A model generated the notes under the pieces. That model had not been told where the DNA came from and made no database searches. It saw only the letters and a list, made by a program, of their open reading frames with translations. A DNA stretch of 64,000 nucleotides from Fulvitalea axinellae (GTDB lineage: Bacteria > Bacteroidota > Bacteroidia > Cytophagales > Cyclobacteriaceae): assembly GCF_036492835.1 (NCBI RefSeq), contig NZ_AP025314.1:1178001-1242000 (forward strand), read 5' to 3'. The position numbers and the translations under genes are program-made. Each line of letters opens with the position of its first letter. Position 1 is the first letter of the stretch. Of this stretch, positions 1-9,310 are shown piece after piece.

Positions 1-2
1 GA

Positions 3-863
3 TGGGTGAATAGGAGGCTGAAAAGCAAGGGGCTCCTAGTGAAGTTTGGGGTGAATTTGTTATTGGCATTTTCAAGCGGATATATCTCTAACAAAGCTTA
101 TGAGCTTGGGGACGTATACCTGTTTGGAAACGAGGCAATGTGGGAGGGGGTCGGAGAGTTGAATCCGGAGCTCACCTTTGGCTTGTCGATTTTTTATATG
201 TTGATATACGCGATCAGTGAAACGGTGGATCGCGAAAGAAAAATCAAAGAAGAGCAACTCAGGGTAAAAGAGCTCGAAAAGCGAAACATACAGGCGCGCT
301 TTCTGGCTTTGAAACAGCAGATAGAACCGCATTTTCTGTTCAACAGCCTCAGCGTTTTATCCGAATTGGTATACATCGACCAGGATTTGGCATCGGATTT
401 TATAGTCAAACTGTCCAAGATTTTACGCTATGTCATAGAGCGTAACGAAGAATCGCTTGCGCCTATGCGGGGCGAGATGGACATAACACTGGATTATTTT
501 TTTCTGCTCAAAGCCCGTTTCAAAGACGCCCTGATCCTGAATAATAATATAACGGGAGAAGACTTGGAAGACGCCTATTTACCGCCCGTGTCTATACAGA
601 TGTTGGTGGAAAATGCCGTAAAGCATAACAAGCTCACCGACAAGAAGCCCATTGTGATAGAGATAAGGAGGGAAAACAACGATATTATTGTCAGCAACAA
701 TATCAACAAAAGGAAAATACAGGGCGGATCAATCAAAAAAGGCTTGCGGAACCTGACGAAGCGTTATCGTATGATGTCGGACCGCGCGCCCGTGATTGAG
801 GATGACGGGGCTAACTTTACGGTTTATTTGCCTGTGCTTTCCAAAAAGAAAAGCTTGCCGTGA
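3..863 (+). CDS. LytS/YehU-type sensor histidine kinase, 5' end outside window
   Basis: Membrane histidine kinase that would phosphorylate the LytTR regulator encoded 60 bp downstream. The His_kinase signature QIEPHFLFNS holds the acceptor His (about residue 109 of the visible part), and an HATPase region with LVENAVKHN follows. Only two hydrophobic segments are visible before the kinase core, and the frame is open to the window edge. Family members usually carry about four membrane helices, so I infer the true start lies upstream; a GTG at position 6 is possible but gives a short sensor. Ligand unknown. Confidence 0.9.
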   Translation, partial: WVNRRLKSKGLLVKFGVNLLLAFSSGYISNKAYELGDVYLFGNEAMWEGVGELNPELTFGLSIFYMLIYAISETVDRERKIKEEQLRVKELEKRNIQARFLALKQQIEPHFLFNSLSVLSELVYIDQDLASDFIVKLSKILRYVIERNEESLAPMRGEMDITLDYFFLLKARFKDALILNNNITGEDLEDAYLPPVSIQMLVENAVKHNKLTDKKPIVIEIRRENNDIIVSNNINKRKIQGGSIKKGLRNLTKRYRMMSDRAPVIEDDGANFTVYLPVLSKKKSLP

Positions 864-923
864 CTCTGCGTGAAACCCCGTCCCAAATAAACCTTGCAGT
901 CTCATTACTTTGAATCAAGACCC

Positions 924-1691
924 ATGTGGATTTTAATAATCGAAGACGAATACCACACAGCCGAACGACTGGAGCGTTTGCTGGAAGCCTATAATCCTGA
1001 GATAGAGATACTGGCCAAGCTAAAATCAGTGGAGGACAGTGTGGAATGGTTCAGGACACACCGGGCGCCGGACCTTGTTTTTCAGGATATCGAACTTAGC
1101 GACGGCAATTGCTTCGAGATTTATAGGCAAGTGGAGGTGAAAACACCGATCGTATTCACGACGGCGTATAGCGAGTACGCTTTGGAAGCTTTTCGCCTCA
1201 ACAGCGTAGACTATGTCGTGAAGCCTTATGACCGGGAAGACATAAAACGGGTGCTTGACAAGTTCGGTGATATGCGCCAAGTTTTCTCTCCCATGAGCCG
1301 TGAGTTTGTCGATAGTATGGTTCACACTCGTTCGCGGGCCGTTAAATCCCGTTTCCTGATCCGGATGGGAGACCGATACAAGACCGTGTCGGCTATGGAT
1401 GTATATTACTTGCGCTATGATGAAGGAGTGACGTTTGCGTACCTGGCCAATGGCGAAAAATACCCGGTGGACAATACCGTATCTGAACTGGAAAACCAAC
1501 TGGACCCCGACCGATTTTTTAGGATAAACCGCAAATACATAGTCAGTATAGACTGTATAGGGAAGATAAGCACGTGGTTTAATAGTCGGATAAAGCTGGA
1601 ACTGCGTCCTGACCCCGATGAGGAGATCATCGTGAGCCGTGACCGTATCAGGAATTTCAAACGTTGGCTTGACGGGGAAGGTGCTGGTTGA
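924..1691 (+). CDS. LytTR-family response regulator
   Basis: Cytoplasmic DNA-binding response regulator, partner of the kinase just upstream. The receiver domain (about 1-120) shows the acidic pocket IIEDE and the phospho-acceptor Asp55 in FQDIELSDG. A LytTR DNA-binding domain (about 150-250) contains the typical FFRINRKYIVS segment. I chose ATG 924 because the protein then begins MWILIIEDE, the normal receiver start; an in-frame TTG at 894 only adds ten unlikely residues. Targets cannot be read from the sequence. Confidence 0.93.
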   Translation: MWILIIEDEYHTAERLERLLEAYNPEIEILAKLKSVEDSVEWFRTHRAPDLVFQDIELSDGNCFEIYRQVEVKTPIVFTTAYSEYALEAFRLNSVDYVVKPYDREDIKRVLDKFGDMRQVFSPMSREFVDSMVHTRSRAVKSRFLIRMGDRYKTVSAMDVYYLRYDEGVTFAYLANGEKYPVDNTVSELENQLDPDRFFRINRKYIVSIDCIGKISTWFNSRIKLELRPDPDEEIIVSRDRIRNFKRWLDGEGAG

Positions 1692-2182
1692 TGCCGATTG
1701 CGGGACTTATTAGGTATGGCTGTCCGTTATGCCAGCATTTTATTTTTTAAGAAAATTGGGGTAACAGTAAAATTAAAGCCTGTTGATTTTTTTTGGTCAT
1801 TTTGTGTTTTTTATTTTTGGTCCATAATCGTATTCTGATTCATTGACGCTAGGTCATTTTTCCTTATATTGATTTAAAATGTTTTGGCAAGAGGCACTGT
1901 TCGTGTTTTTGTCACAGATAAAGTATTTATAAACGTTATTTTCTCTTATTTGAAAAGGTTCTCGGAGCTGTTGTTTGATTAAGCTGTCTGTGAACTTGTA
2001 GACGATGTTTTTGATTTTGTGGAGGGAGACTAGAGAAAACGTAAACAAAAATAATTTCGGAAAGTCATAATGATCCTTTTTTAAGTTTTTAACCGATACG
2101 GATATTTTGTTGTGCGCTACCCGTGCGGTTTTATAAGTGCTGGATGGTCCAGTTTGTAAGGATAATATCATAACGGTCTGTT
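1692..2182 (+). other. Noncoding stretch before the sigma factor gene
   Basis: About 490 AT-rich bases separate the LytTR gene from the sigma gene. A leftward open frame (1854-2171) has no recognisable composition or motif and I do not call it. The stretch presumably holds the promoter of the sigma/FecR/SusCD locus, but I see no clean TAnnTTTG box. Confidence 0.5.
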
Positions 2183-2734
2183 ATGTTGGTAAATGATGAA
2201 ACGGTCTTGGCGTTGCGCTCCGGTGACACTTCGGCTTACGAGCGTGTTGTGAACGAGTATTATTCCCAAATCCTGTATTATTCGAAGGAATACCTAGATG
2301 ATGAAGAGGAGGCGAGGGAGGTGACGCAAGATACTTTTGTAGCGCTGTGGGAAGGGCGAACGCCTATCAAAGACGCGTCGCACTTGCGAGGTTATCTTTT
2401 TTCCGTGTCCAAACACCTGAGTCTGATGCGGATCCGGAAACGAAAGAGCCGTCGCGGTTATGAGGATTACCTTTTGAGATCTCACAATTCACGAATTGAG
2501 AAAAACGACCCCGACGCCGTGTACGCTTTTAAGGAAACGGAAGAGCGAATACTGCGCGTATTGGAAGTAATGCCGGAACAACGGCGGAAAGTCTTTTCGA
2601 TGAGCCGGCAAGAAGGTCTTAAATACGCCGAAATAGCAGAACGCTTGGGGATTTCCATCAAGACGGTGGAGGTGCATATGGGCAGTGCGTTGAAAATGTT
2701 CCGGGAAGCGTTTCGGTCCCGTGAAGAGTTGTGA
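2183..2734 (+). CDS. RNA polymerase ECF sigma factor, Bacteroides-type
   Basis: Extracytoplasmic-function sigma factor of about 183 residues, the usual family size. Region 2 is seen in ILYYSKEYLDDEEEAREV and TFVALWE, and region 4 in the helix-turn-helix YAEIAERLGISIKTVEVHM. It is followed 118 bp downstream by a FecR anti-sigma and then SusC/SusD. In this arrangement a signal from an STN-bearing SusC reaches FecR, which releases the sigma factor to transcribe the uptake genes; that wiring is family knowledge applied here. Confidence 0.95.
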   Translation: MLVNDETVLALRSGDTSAYERVVNEYYSQILYYSKEYLDDEEEAREVTQDTFVALWEGRTPIKDASHLRGYLFSVSKHLSLMRIRKRKSRRGYEDYLLRSHNSRIEKNDPDAVYAFKETEERILRVLEVMPEQRRKVFSMSRQEGLKYAEIAERLGISIKTVEVHMGSALKMFREAFRSREEL

Positions 2735-2852
2735 TCGTTTAAAAAAAAGAAAAAATGACCGTGTTTTTTTCTCCCTATTTTCGGTCGGAATAAAAAAAGT
2801 GATTTTTTTTCAAAATTGACTAAGGGGAAGTCGTCGGTTAAACACTGTATGT

Positions 2853-3851
2853 ATGAATTCTGATATGGAAAGGTTGTACGCAAAATATCTGGCCGGAGAG
2901 GCCGACGCTTCCGAGATCCGCGAAATCGAAAACATGATGGAACGGGACCCGGAAGAGTTCGCCGAAGCGAAAGAGCTTTGGGCCTTGGCCGGTGCCTTGT
3001 CTGAAACCAAAAAACCGAAGCCTTCAGAAGTGGAGGACGTAATACGCAAGGCTGGTGTGAAAGCGCCACGGCGAAAGGTCTCGAAGAGTGTGAGTCGGAC
3101 TTTGGGATGGCTTGATCACTATATGCGTGTGGCGGCGGTGTTGTTGCCATTGATTTGTTTGGCATATGCTGGTTCGAGATTGTTCTCTGCTGAAGAAAAC
3201 AAATCGTTGGGCACTTTCCGGGTACCGAACGGCAGTGTGGCCTCTTACGAGCTACTCGACGGCAGTGAAGTGGAATTAAATGCCGGAAGTTCGTTGACCT
3301 TGGAATCTTGGGATGACGAACGAAAGGTGAACCTTTCGGGCGAAGCCCTGTTCCGGGTAGCTAAGAATGACGATAAACCGTTTTGGGTTATAACCGATGG
3401 GATTTCGGTCCGGGTTACCGGTACGGTGTTTAACGTAAAGGCTTATTCCGGCGAGGCGAAATCGCAAGTGAGTCTGTTGGAAGGCGGTGTCGATATTTAC
3501 GCGACGGGCGCTGACAAAAAGGAACTGAGCCTGGTACCCGGCGAAAAAGTGGTGTTCGACGCCAAAAACAAGAGCTTCGGGAAGTATAAAGCCTCTGGAA
3601 ACGAATCCGAATGGACATCGGGCCGGGAGCGTTTCGAAGAACTCGGCTTCGCCGATTTGGCTACGCTTCTGGGCAGAATGTATGATCTGGAAGTTAAAAT
3701 GGAATCCAAAACGGTGCAGGAAAGCCATATGACAGGTAGTCTGAACCGAAACCATCCGATAGAGGACGCTTTGGATTTGCTCCAACTGTCGTTGCCGGAA
3801 GGTGTGGAAATGGAATTGAAAGGAAGAGAGTTACGAGTGTTTGATAAGTAA
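2853..3851 (+). CDS. FecR-family anti-sigma factor
   Basis: Inner-membrane anti-sigma protein of 332 residues. The N-terminal cytoplasmic part (1-85) would hold the sigma factor. One membrane helix lies at about 90-110 (VAAVLLPLICLAYAG). A periplasmic FecR domain follows (about 125-225, with NAGSSLTLE and VTGTVFNVKAY), then a C-terminal DUF4974-like domain (about 260-330). The last domain is expected to contact the STN domain of the SusC protein encoded next. Start ATG 2853 begins MNSDMERLYAKYLAGE, typical for the family. Confidence 0.93.
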   Translation: MNSDMERLYAKYLAGEADASEIREIENMMERDPEEFAEAKELWALAGALSETKKPKPSEVEDVIRKAGVKAPRRKVSKSVSRTLGWLDHYMRVAAVLLPLICLAYAGSRLFSAEENKSLGTFRVPNGSVASYELLDGSEVELNAGSSLTLESWDDERKVNLSGEALFRVAKNDDKPFWVITDGISVRVTGTVFNVKAYSGEAKSQVSLLEGGVDIYATGADKKELSLVPGEKVVFDAKNKSFGKYKASGNESEWTSGRERFEELGFADLATLLGRMYDLEVKMESKTVQESHMTGSLNRNHPIEDALDLLQLSLPEGVEMELKGRELRVFDK

Positions 3852-3890
3852 AGCGGAGGCTTCGCTGGCCAAAACGCTTATAAAAATAAT

Positions 3891-3910
3891 GGGAGCGGCG
3901 CTCCGCTCCC
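3891..3910 (+). terminator. Hairpin between fecR and susC
   Basis: An 8-bp GC-rich stem (3891-3898 with 3903-3910) with a 4-base loop sits 73 bp before susC. It is followed by ACATTGTTTCTTTG rather than a clean T-tract, so it may be a partial terminator or mRNA-stabilising hairpin that separates regulator from transporter expression. Confidence 0.5.
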
Positions 3911-3983
3911 ACATTGTTTCTTTGTCCCGGCCACTGTTTGGCGACTGAAGCCGAGACATTTTTTTGAAGTTCAAACTAAAGTT

Positions 3984-6900
3984 ATGGTAAAAAAGCTTTA
4001 CGAAAAAAAGCTCATAAGAAAATTTATGAGCCTGGCATTCCTTTTTGCCTTTTTGGCGACGGGCCTAAGCCCAAATCTTGCGAATGCGAAGGAAAAAGAC
4101 GGTCTGGTAACGATTAGCGCCAAGGCCAAAACTTTAAAATCGGTGCTGGAAAGTATTGAAAAGCAGACCGGCTACGAATTTTTCCACAATTCGACGGTGA
4201 TCAATACCAAAACGGTGGTGTCGCTTGACCTGAAGAACGCTCCGCTGGAACAAGTTTTGGACACGATCCTGACGCCCCGCAATCTTTCTTATAAAATAAA
4301 GGGTGACAGAATAGTGATCACGCCCAAATCAAAGGCACCGCAGCAGGACAAAAAAGTAAAGATCAGCGGAAAAGTGCTGGATTCGGACGGTGAAGAGATT
4401 CCCGGTGCGAATATTCGCGTGCGTGGCAACGCCGATTTGGGAACCATCACTGACTTTGAGGGAAACTTTACGTTAATGGCCCCTATGGGCTCTGTCCTTG
4501 AGTTCTCGTATGTCGGATTCAGCAACGAGGAAATGCAAGTGGACGGACCAATGTCAGATCTTAAGGTGTCGCTTACAGAAGACGTAACCGAGCTTGGCGA
4601 AGTGGTGGTGACCGCTTTGGGTATCAAGCGTGAGAAAAAAGCTTTGGGTTATGCCGTGACGGAAGTTAAGTCAAGCGAAATCACAAATACGGGAGAGACC
4701 AACGTGGTGAACGGTCTTCAAGGTAAAGTGGCCGGTTTGAGTATCGGCAACACTTCTGCGGGATCTAACGGTTCGCAGTCTGTGGTTTTGCGTGGTAATT
4801 CTTCGATTGCCGGTAATAACCAAGCGTTGATCGTTGTCGATGGTGTTATTTACGACAGTGGCGATTTCGGACAGGGTAACTCTGCCGAAGGTTTTGACCG
4901 CGGTTCGGGTATTTCCGATATCAACCCCGAAGATATCGAAAGCGTTACGGTACTGAAAGGCGCAAACGCCGCGGCCCTTTATGGAGCTAAAGCCGCTACG
5001 GGTGTATTGGTAATAACCACCAAGAAACGACTTAGAGACAAAGGAATAGGTCTTTCTTATAAAGGTGGCGTTACACTAAACGACGCTTATGTATTCCCTG
5101 ACTTGCAGAACGTTTACGGTCAAGGAAAAGCGGGATCCAGTAAAGTCGGATTCTATGATGGTGTGGCCGAAGACGGCATTCCGGTGATTGGCGGTGGAAC
5201 CAAAGATGAATCTTGGGGGCCGAAAATGGAAGGCCAAGACGTTCACGTAGCTTGGTTGCGTGGAAATCCTATCCGTAAATACAGCCCGCAGGAAGACAAC
5301 TACAAAGATATTTTCCGTACAGGTGTACGTGTCGATCATAACGTTTCGATGTCTTACGGTTCTGACAAGGCTACGTATTACTTGTCTTTCCTGAATCAGG
5401 AGTCTTCGGAATATGTGCCGAATAGCGAATGGTCGAAAACGGGTGTCTCTTTGCGGGTTACGCAAGATGTGACGGACCGGTTCTCTATTGATGGAAAATT
5501 GAATTTTGTAGAGCAGTCGGCCAGAAACCGTATGTCAACGGGTTATGGTCCGTCGGCTTATACGCAGTTAGCCAAAGGGCCCCGTAGTTTTTATGACTCG
5601 GATCTTCGTAACTACAAATATGGCCCATCCGGAAAAGATTGGGGAAATAAATACTTCGCTGACGGTGAGCAAGTAATCTGGTCTACAACAAGTTATATCG
5701 GTAACCCTTACTGGGCATTGTACCAAAACAGTAACTCGGATAAGCGTCGCCGTTTGGTGGGAAGCTTTAAGCTGAACTACAAGATTTTTGAAAGCCTGAA
5801 CGCTAGTTTGCGCCATAGTTTTGACCAAACTGATTTTGAAAACCACGCCGCTTTCTCGGAAGGATCGCGTTGGGGTGCTCAAGAAGGGCGTTATGAGTTT
5901 AAGGAAGGTTACCGTAAAACATCCACGACAGACCTTTTGATCAGCGGACAAAAAGATTTGCTTGGCGGTGACTTTACTATCGGCGGAACGGCGGGCGCTT
6001 CGCAGTACCGTAGGTCTAGCCATACGAGTTCTTTTGTGGGCAGGGGCTTCAAGATGAGCGACCTGAACACCATCAACAATACGAAAGAGCAAGCCACGAC
6101 TTATGGTGATTCGGACGAGGTTGTAAACTCGATATTCGCTTCGCTTCAACTTTCTTATCAGAATATTTATTTCTTGGAAGCGACAGGCCGTAGCGATTGG
6201 AGTTCTACGCTTTCCGAAGAAAATCGCAGATTCGACTATCCATCTGTTACGGGTAGTATAGTGTTCTCGGAATTTATCGAAGACCAGAGCATACTTTCTT
6301 TCGGTAAGTTTAGGGCTTCTTGGGCAGAGGTAGGAAACGGAACGCAAGCTGGCGTTATCAACCAAAGCTATAACTTGATCCAATCGCCTAATGGTGAGAT
6401 TCTCGTGACTAACGATGATGTATTGGCCTTCGAAGGCTTGTTGCCGGAAAGAATGACTTCGTTGGAAATCGGTGCTGATTTGCGTTTCTTCAACGGGTTG
6501 GCAACTTTGGACGCTACTTACTACAATGCGGTTACTAAAAACCAGATTTTGCCAAGGAAGCAAATCTCGACCGTGTCGGGGTACAGATACCGTGTAGTGA
6601 ACGGTGGAGAGGTAAGAAACAGAGGTATCGAATTGATGCTTGGACTTAACCCGATCACCACTGACAATTTTTCATGGAGAATCAACGCCGCATACAACAA
6701 AGCGAAATCCGAGGTATTGGATCTTGATGGCCAAGACTCGTTTGTTCTTGGCGGTGGTAAGTATGCGCATACCGCATTGGTTGAAGGCGAGCCATTCCCG
6801 ATTATCCGTGGTGTGTCTTTCAAGCGTGACGATGACGGAAACGTAATGGTGGATAGCAAAGGTATTCCTATGCGTTCTGATGACCCGAATGTGCATCTCG

Positions 6901-7514
6901 GTAAAGTTGAGCCTGACTGGACGGGGTCATTGACCAATACGGTTAGCTATAAAGGGCTTACGCTATCTGCTCAGATAGACGTGTCGATGGGTGGCAATAT
7001 CATCTCTAACACGAATGTCTCGTATGATGAGCAAGGTAACTCAGTGGCTTCTTTGAACGGTCGTCAAGAGTGGATCGAATCAGAGGAGGCTCGCCGTGCC
7101 GCCGGAAGCCCTTCTGACTGGGTGCCTACGGGTGGTGTGGACCTTTGGGTAGGTAACTCCGTATTTGAGGACGGAACAGCCAACTCGGGTGATAACGCCT
7201 ATTACGCAAACCCATATAAATTCTGGGACGGCATGAGAAAAATTGGTGAGCATGTGATTGAGGATGCTTCGTACGTGAAGTTCCGTCAGTTGTCACTCAC
7301 TTACAGATTGCCAAAACGTTTGGTTGAGAAAACTCCATTCCAAAGCATCGACTTCTCGGTAGTGGGCAGAAACCTTTGGATACTTTATCGTGAGACGGAA
7401 CACTATGATCCGGAATTGTACCGTAGCACTACGGCAACAAATACTTATGGTATCGAAAAAGGGTATTGGCCTGCAAGCCGGTCGTTTAATTTCAACGTGA
7501 AAGTACGCCTGTAA
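3984..7514 (+). CDS. SusC/RagA TonB-dependent transporter with STN domain
   Basis: Outer-membrane TonB-dependent receptor of 1176 residues. After a signal peptide (about 1-36) comes an STN domain (about 45-110: TLKSVLESIEKQTGYEFF), then a carboxypeptidase-regulatory-like beta domain (about 125-205), the plug (about 225-340, ending AATGVLVITTKK) and a long beta-barrel. The STN domain fits signalling to the FecR protein upstream. The SusD lipoprotein gene follows after 19 bp, forming the usual transporter pair. The substrate cannot be deduced: no polysaccharide lyase, hydrolase or peptidase gene is linked. Confidence 0.96.
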   Translation: MVKKLYEKKLIRKFMSLAFLFAFLATGLSPNLANAKEKDGLVTISAKAKTLKSVLESIEKQTGYEFFHNSTVINTKTVVSLDLKNAPLEQVLDTILTPRNLSYKIKGDRIVITPKSKAPQQDKKVKISGKVLDSDGEEIPGANIRVRGNADLGTITDFEGNFTLMAPMGSVLEFSYVGFSNEEMQVDGPMSDLKVSLTEDVTELGEVVVTALGIKREKKALGYAVTEVKSSEITNTGETNVVNGLQGKVAGLSIGNTSAGSNGSQSVVLRGNSSIAGNNQALIVVDGVIYDSGDFGQGNSAEGFDRGSGISDINPEDIESVTVLKGANAAALYGAKAATGVLVITTKKRLRDKGIGLSYKGGVTLNDAYVFPDLQNVYGQGKAGSSKVGFYDGVAEDGIPVIGGGTKDESWGPKMEGQDVHVAWLRGNPIRKYSPQEDNYKDIFRTGVRVDHNVSMSYGSDKATYYLSFLNQESSEYVPNSEWSKTGVSLRVTQDVTDRFSIDGKLNFVEQSARNRMSTGYGPSAYTQLAKGPRSFYDSDLRNYKYGPSGKDWGNKYFADGEQVIWSTTSYIGNPYWALYQNSNSDKRRRLVGSFKLNYKIFESLNASLRHSFDQTDFENHAAFSEGSRWGAQEGRYEFKEGYRKTSTTDLLISGQKDLLGGDFTIGGTAGASQYRRSSHTSSFVGRGFKMSDLNTINNTKEQATTYGDSDEVVNSIFASLQLSYQNIYFLEATGRSDWSSTLSEENRRFDYPSVTGSIVFSEFIEDQSILSFGKFRASWAEVGNGTQAGVINQSYNLIQSPNGEILVTNDDVLAFEGLLPERMTSLEIGADLRFFNGLATLDATYYNAVTKNQILPRKQISTVSGYRYRVVNGGEVRNRGIELMLGLNPITTDNFSWRINAAYNKAKSEVLDLDGQDSFVLGGGKYAHTALVEGEPFPIIRGVSFKRDDDGNVMVDSKGIPMRSDDPNVHLGKVEPDWTGSLTNTVSYKGLTLSAQIDVSMGGNIISNTNVSYDEQGNSVASLNGRQEWIESEEARRAAGSPSDWVPTGGVDLWVGNSVFEDGTANSGDNAYYANPYKFWDGMRKIGEHVIEDASYVKFRQLSLTYRLPKRLVEKTPFQSIDFSVVGRNLWILYRETEHYDPELYRSTTATNTYGIEKGYWPASRSFNFNVKVRL

Positions 7515-7533
7515 AAGACTAAAACAAGAAACG

Positions 7534-9048
7534 ATGATGCGAAAATATATCAAAGCGGGCTTGTTGGCTTTTGCCTTGGCCGCCTGCACTGACAAGGATT
7601 TTGACGACGTAAACCGTGGCCTTAACCAGCTTGATGAGACGAAACCGGTTTACTTGCTTAACGCTACGTTGAAAAAAACTTACGTAAGCGATGCCGGGTT
7701 CGGAAACACTGTTTGTGGCGAATGGATCCATCATGTATCAAGGTTGAACACTCTTCAGTACGAATACGAGGATTTTTCAGCTTCTAGTACAGGGTTGTGG
7801 GATGGAGTTTATTTGATGAATAGTGACTTTGGCGATGTCCTTAGAAGAACTGAAAATACCGAAGACGCAAACGAGCAATCTGTACGTGCTTTGACGCTTA
7901 TTGGAAAGGCTTTGGCTTTTAGTCGCTTGACCGATGTGTACGGTGACGTCCCTTATTTCACTGCGTCAACATTTGTGGATGGTGAAGTGGTTGAGAAAAC
8001 GCCTTATGATAGCCAAGAAGCCATCTATAAGGATTTGTTGGCAAAGCTTGAGGAAGCGGTAAGCCTACTTGAAGGAAAGGCTGTGCTGGATATGACGGGA
8101 GCTGATCGCGTTTATCAAGGTGATCTTATGAAATGGAAACGGTTTGCGAACAGTTTGCGTTTCCGTTTGGCTATGCGTTTAAGTAATGTGGCGCCGGATT
8201 TGGCTGCGGACGTGATCAGTGATGTTCAGGGTTTGGATCTTATCGACAGTGAAGAGAATTCCGCCATTTGGGAAAACTCTACAGACATCGGTTACGAAAA
8301 CCCAATGTACGGAGATCTGCAATCTGGTAACAGGGCGTACACTGGCGGACAGTTGGTGAATTTCCTTAAAGATAATGAGGATCCGCGCTTGGCCGTAATG
8401 GCGATGACAGTGAGAGATACTGATGAGTTTAATGGATTTCCAAATGGAGCGGAGTCTGTGAATGACCTTGATGATTACTCATATATAGGAGAACAGACAT
8501 ACGAAAAATGGGTGCCTACGCCAGTATTCTTGTATTCGGAGATGTGTTTCTTGAAAGCCGAGGCTTACTTGCGTGGTATAGGTATGGCCAAGGATGAGAC
8601 TATGGCGAATGAATGGTACCGTAAAGGTGTGGAATCGTCATTGAACTATTGGTCGTATCAATGGATTGACAGAGGCCGTGTACCGGAAGCCCAGCCAAAG
8701 TATGGTGAAGCGGAAATTGAGGCTTTTATGGCTAAGGATATCGCGACGCTTTCGGGAACCACCGAAGAGAAGTATCGTCAGATCATGGAGCAAAAATGGG
8801 TGTCTTTGTTCTGCAACCATTTTGAGGCTTATGCGGAGGGACGTCGTTCAGGCTATCCGGAGATCAAGCAACGCCAAGCCGTGGAAGACGGGCTGAACTA
8901 TAACCTCGGTGAAACTAACGGTGTGATGCCGCGCCGAGTGAAATATCCGGTTAAGCAGGGTACGTTTAACCCGGAATATTACCAACAAGCCATAGACAAA
9001 ACCGACGGAAACAGCTTCCTCTACCGTGTGTGGTGGGACAATAAATAA
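7534..9048 (+). CDS. SusD/RagB-like outer-membrane lipoprotein
   Basis: Substrate-capturing lid of the SusC transporter, 504 residues. The signal peptide ends in the lipobox ALAACTDK, so the mature protein should be lipid-anchored at that Cys. The TPR-like helical core of the family is visible, with RALTLIGKALAFSRLTDVYGDVPY and a C-terminal FLYRVWWDNK. It seems nearer the SusD-like_2 branch than classical SusD. Two hairpin terminators lie downstream, so the locus ends here without enzymes. Confidence 0.93.
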   Translation: MMRKYIKAGLLAFALAACTDKDFDDVNRGLNQLDETKPVYLLNATLKKTYVSDAGFGNTVCGEWIHHVSRLNTLQYEYEDFSASSTGLWDGVYLMNSDFGDVLRRTENTEDANEQSVRALTLIGKALAFSRLTDVYGDVPYFTASTFVDGEVVEKTPYDSQEAIYKDLLAKLEEAVSLLEGKAVLDMTGADRVYQGDLMKWKRFANSLRFRLAMRLSNVAPDLAADVISDVQGLDLIDSEENSAIWENSTDIGYENPMYGDLQSGNRAYTGGQLVNFLKDNEDPRLAVMAMTVRDTDEFNGFPNGAESVNDLDDYSYIGEQTYEKWVPTPVFLYSEMCFLKAEAYLRGIGMAKDETMANEWYRKGVESSLNYWSYQWIDRGRVPEAQPKYGEAEIEAFMAKDIATLSGTTEEKYRQIMEQKWVSLFCNHFEAYAEGRRSGYPEIKQRQAVEDGLNYNLGETNGVMPRRVKYPVKQGTFNPEYYQQAIDKTDGNSFLYRVWWDNK

Positions 9049-9168
9049 GATTTTAAGCATTAAGTGCCAAGATGCGGACATAGTCTGAAGTAGTGTTTGG
9101 CGAACAGTTTGCTCCGCATCGTTGATGGTACTCTATTCGATTTATAATTACTGATTGTGTTTGGAGAG

Positions 9169-9189
9169 GGGAAGCCTTTTAGGCTTCCC
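9169..9189 (+). terminator. Terminator after susD
   Basis: A perfect 9-bp stem (GGGAAGCCT with AGGCTTCCC) and a 3-base loop lie 120 bp after the SusD stop. The T-tract that follows is weak. Confidence 0.75.
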
Positions 9190-9242
9190 TTACTTTTGAT
9201 GGGCTTTACTTTTGTTTGCCCGCTTTTGTTGTGCGCTATGCG

Positions 9243-9263
9243 AAAAGGGCCTTGGCCCTTTTT
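9243..9263. terminator. Bidirectional terminator between convergent genes
   Basis: A 9-bp stem AAAAGGGCC/GGCCCTTTT with a TT loop is flanked by A-run and T-run. It can end transcription from the SusCD side and from the leftward GAF-PAS gene, whose stop is 48 bp away. Confidence 0.8.
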
Positions 9264-9310
9264 GCTTTTATTGGAAAATATTTCCCTAAGAAAATAGATA
9301 GGCGAATTTA

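Noticed and set aside
1854..2171. 105-codon leftward frame before the sigma gene
   Set aside because: Low-complexity AT-rich translation, no neighbours on that strand, probably promoter region.
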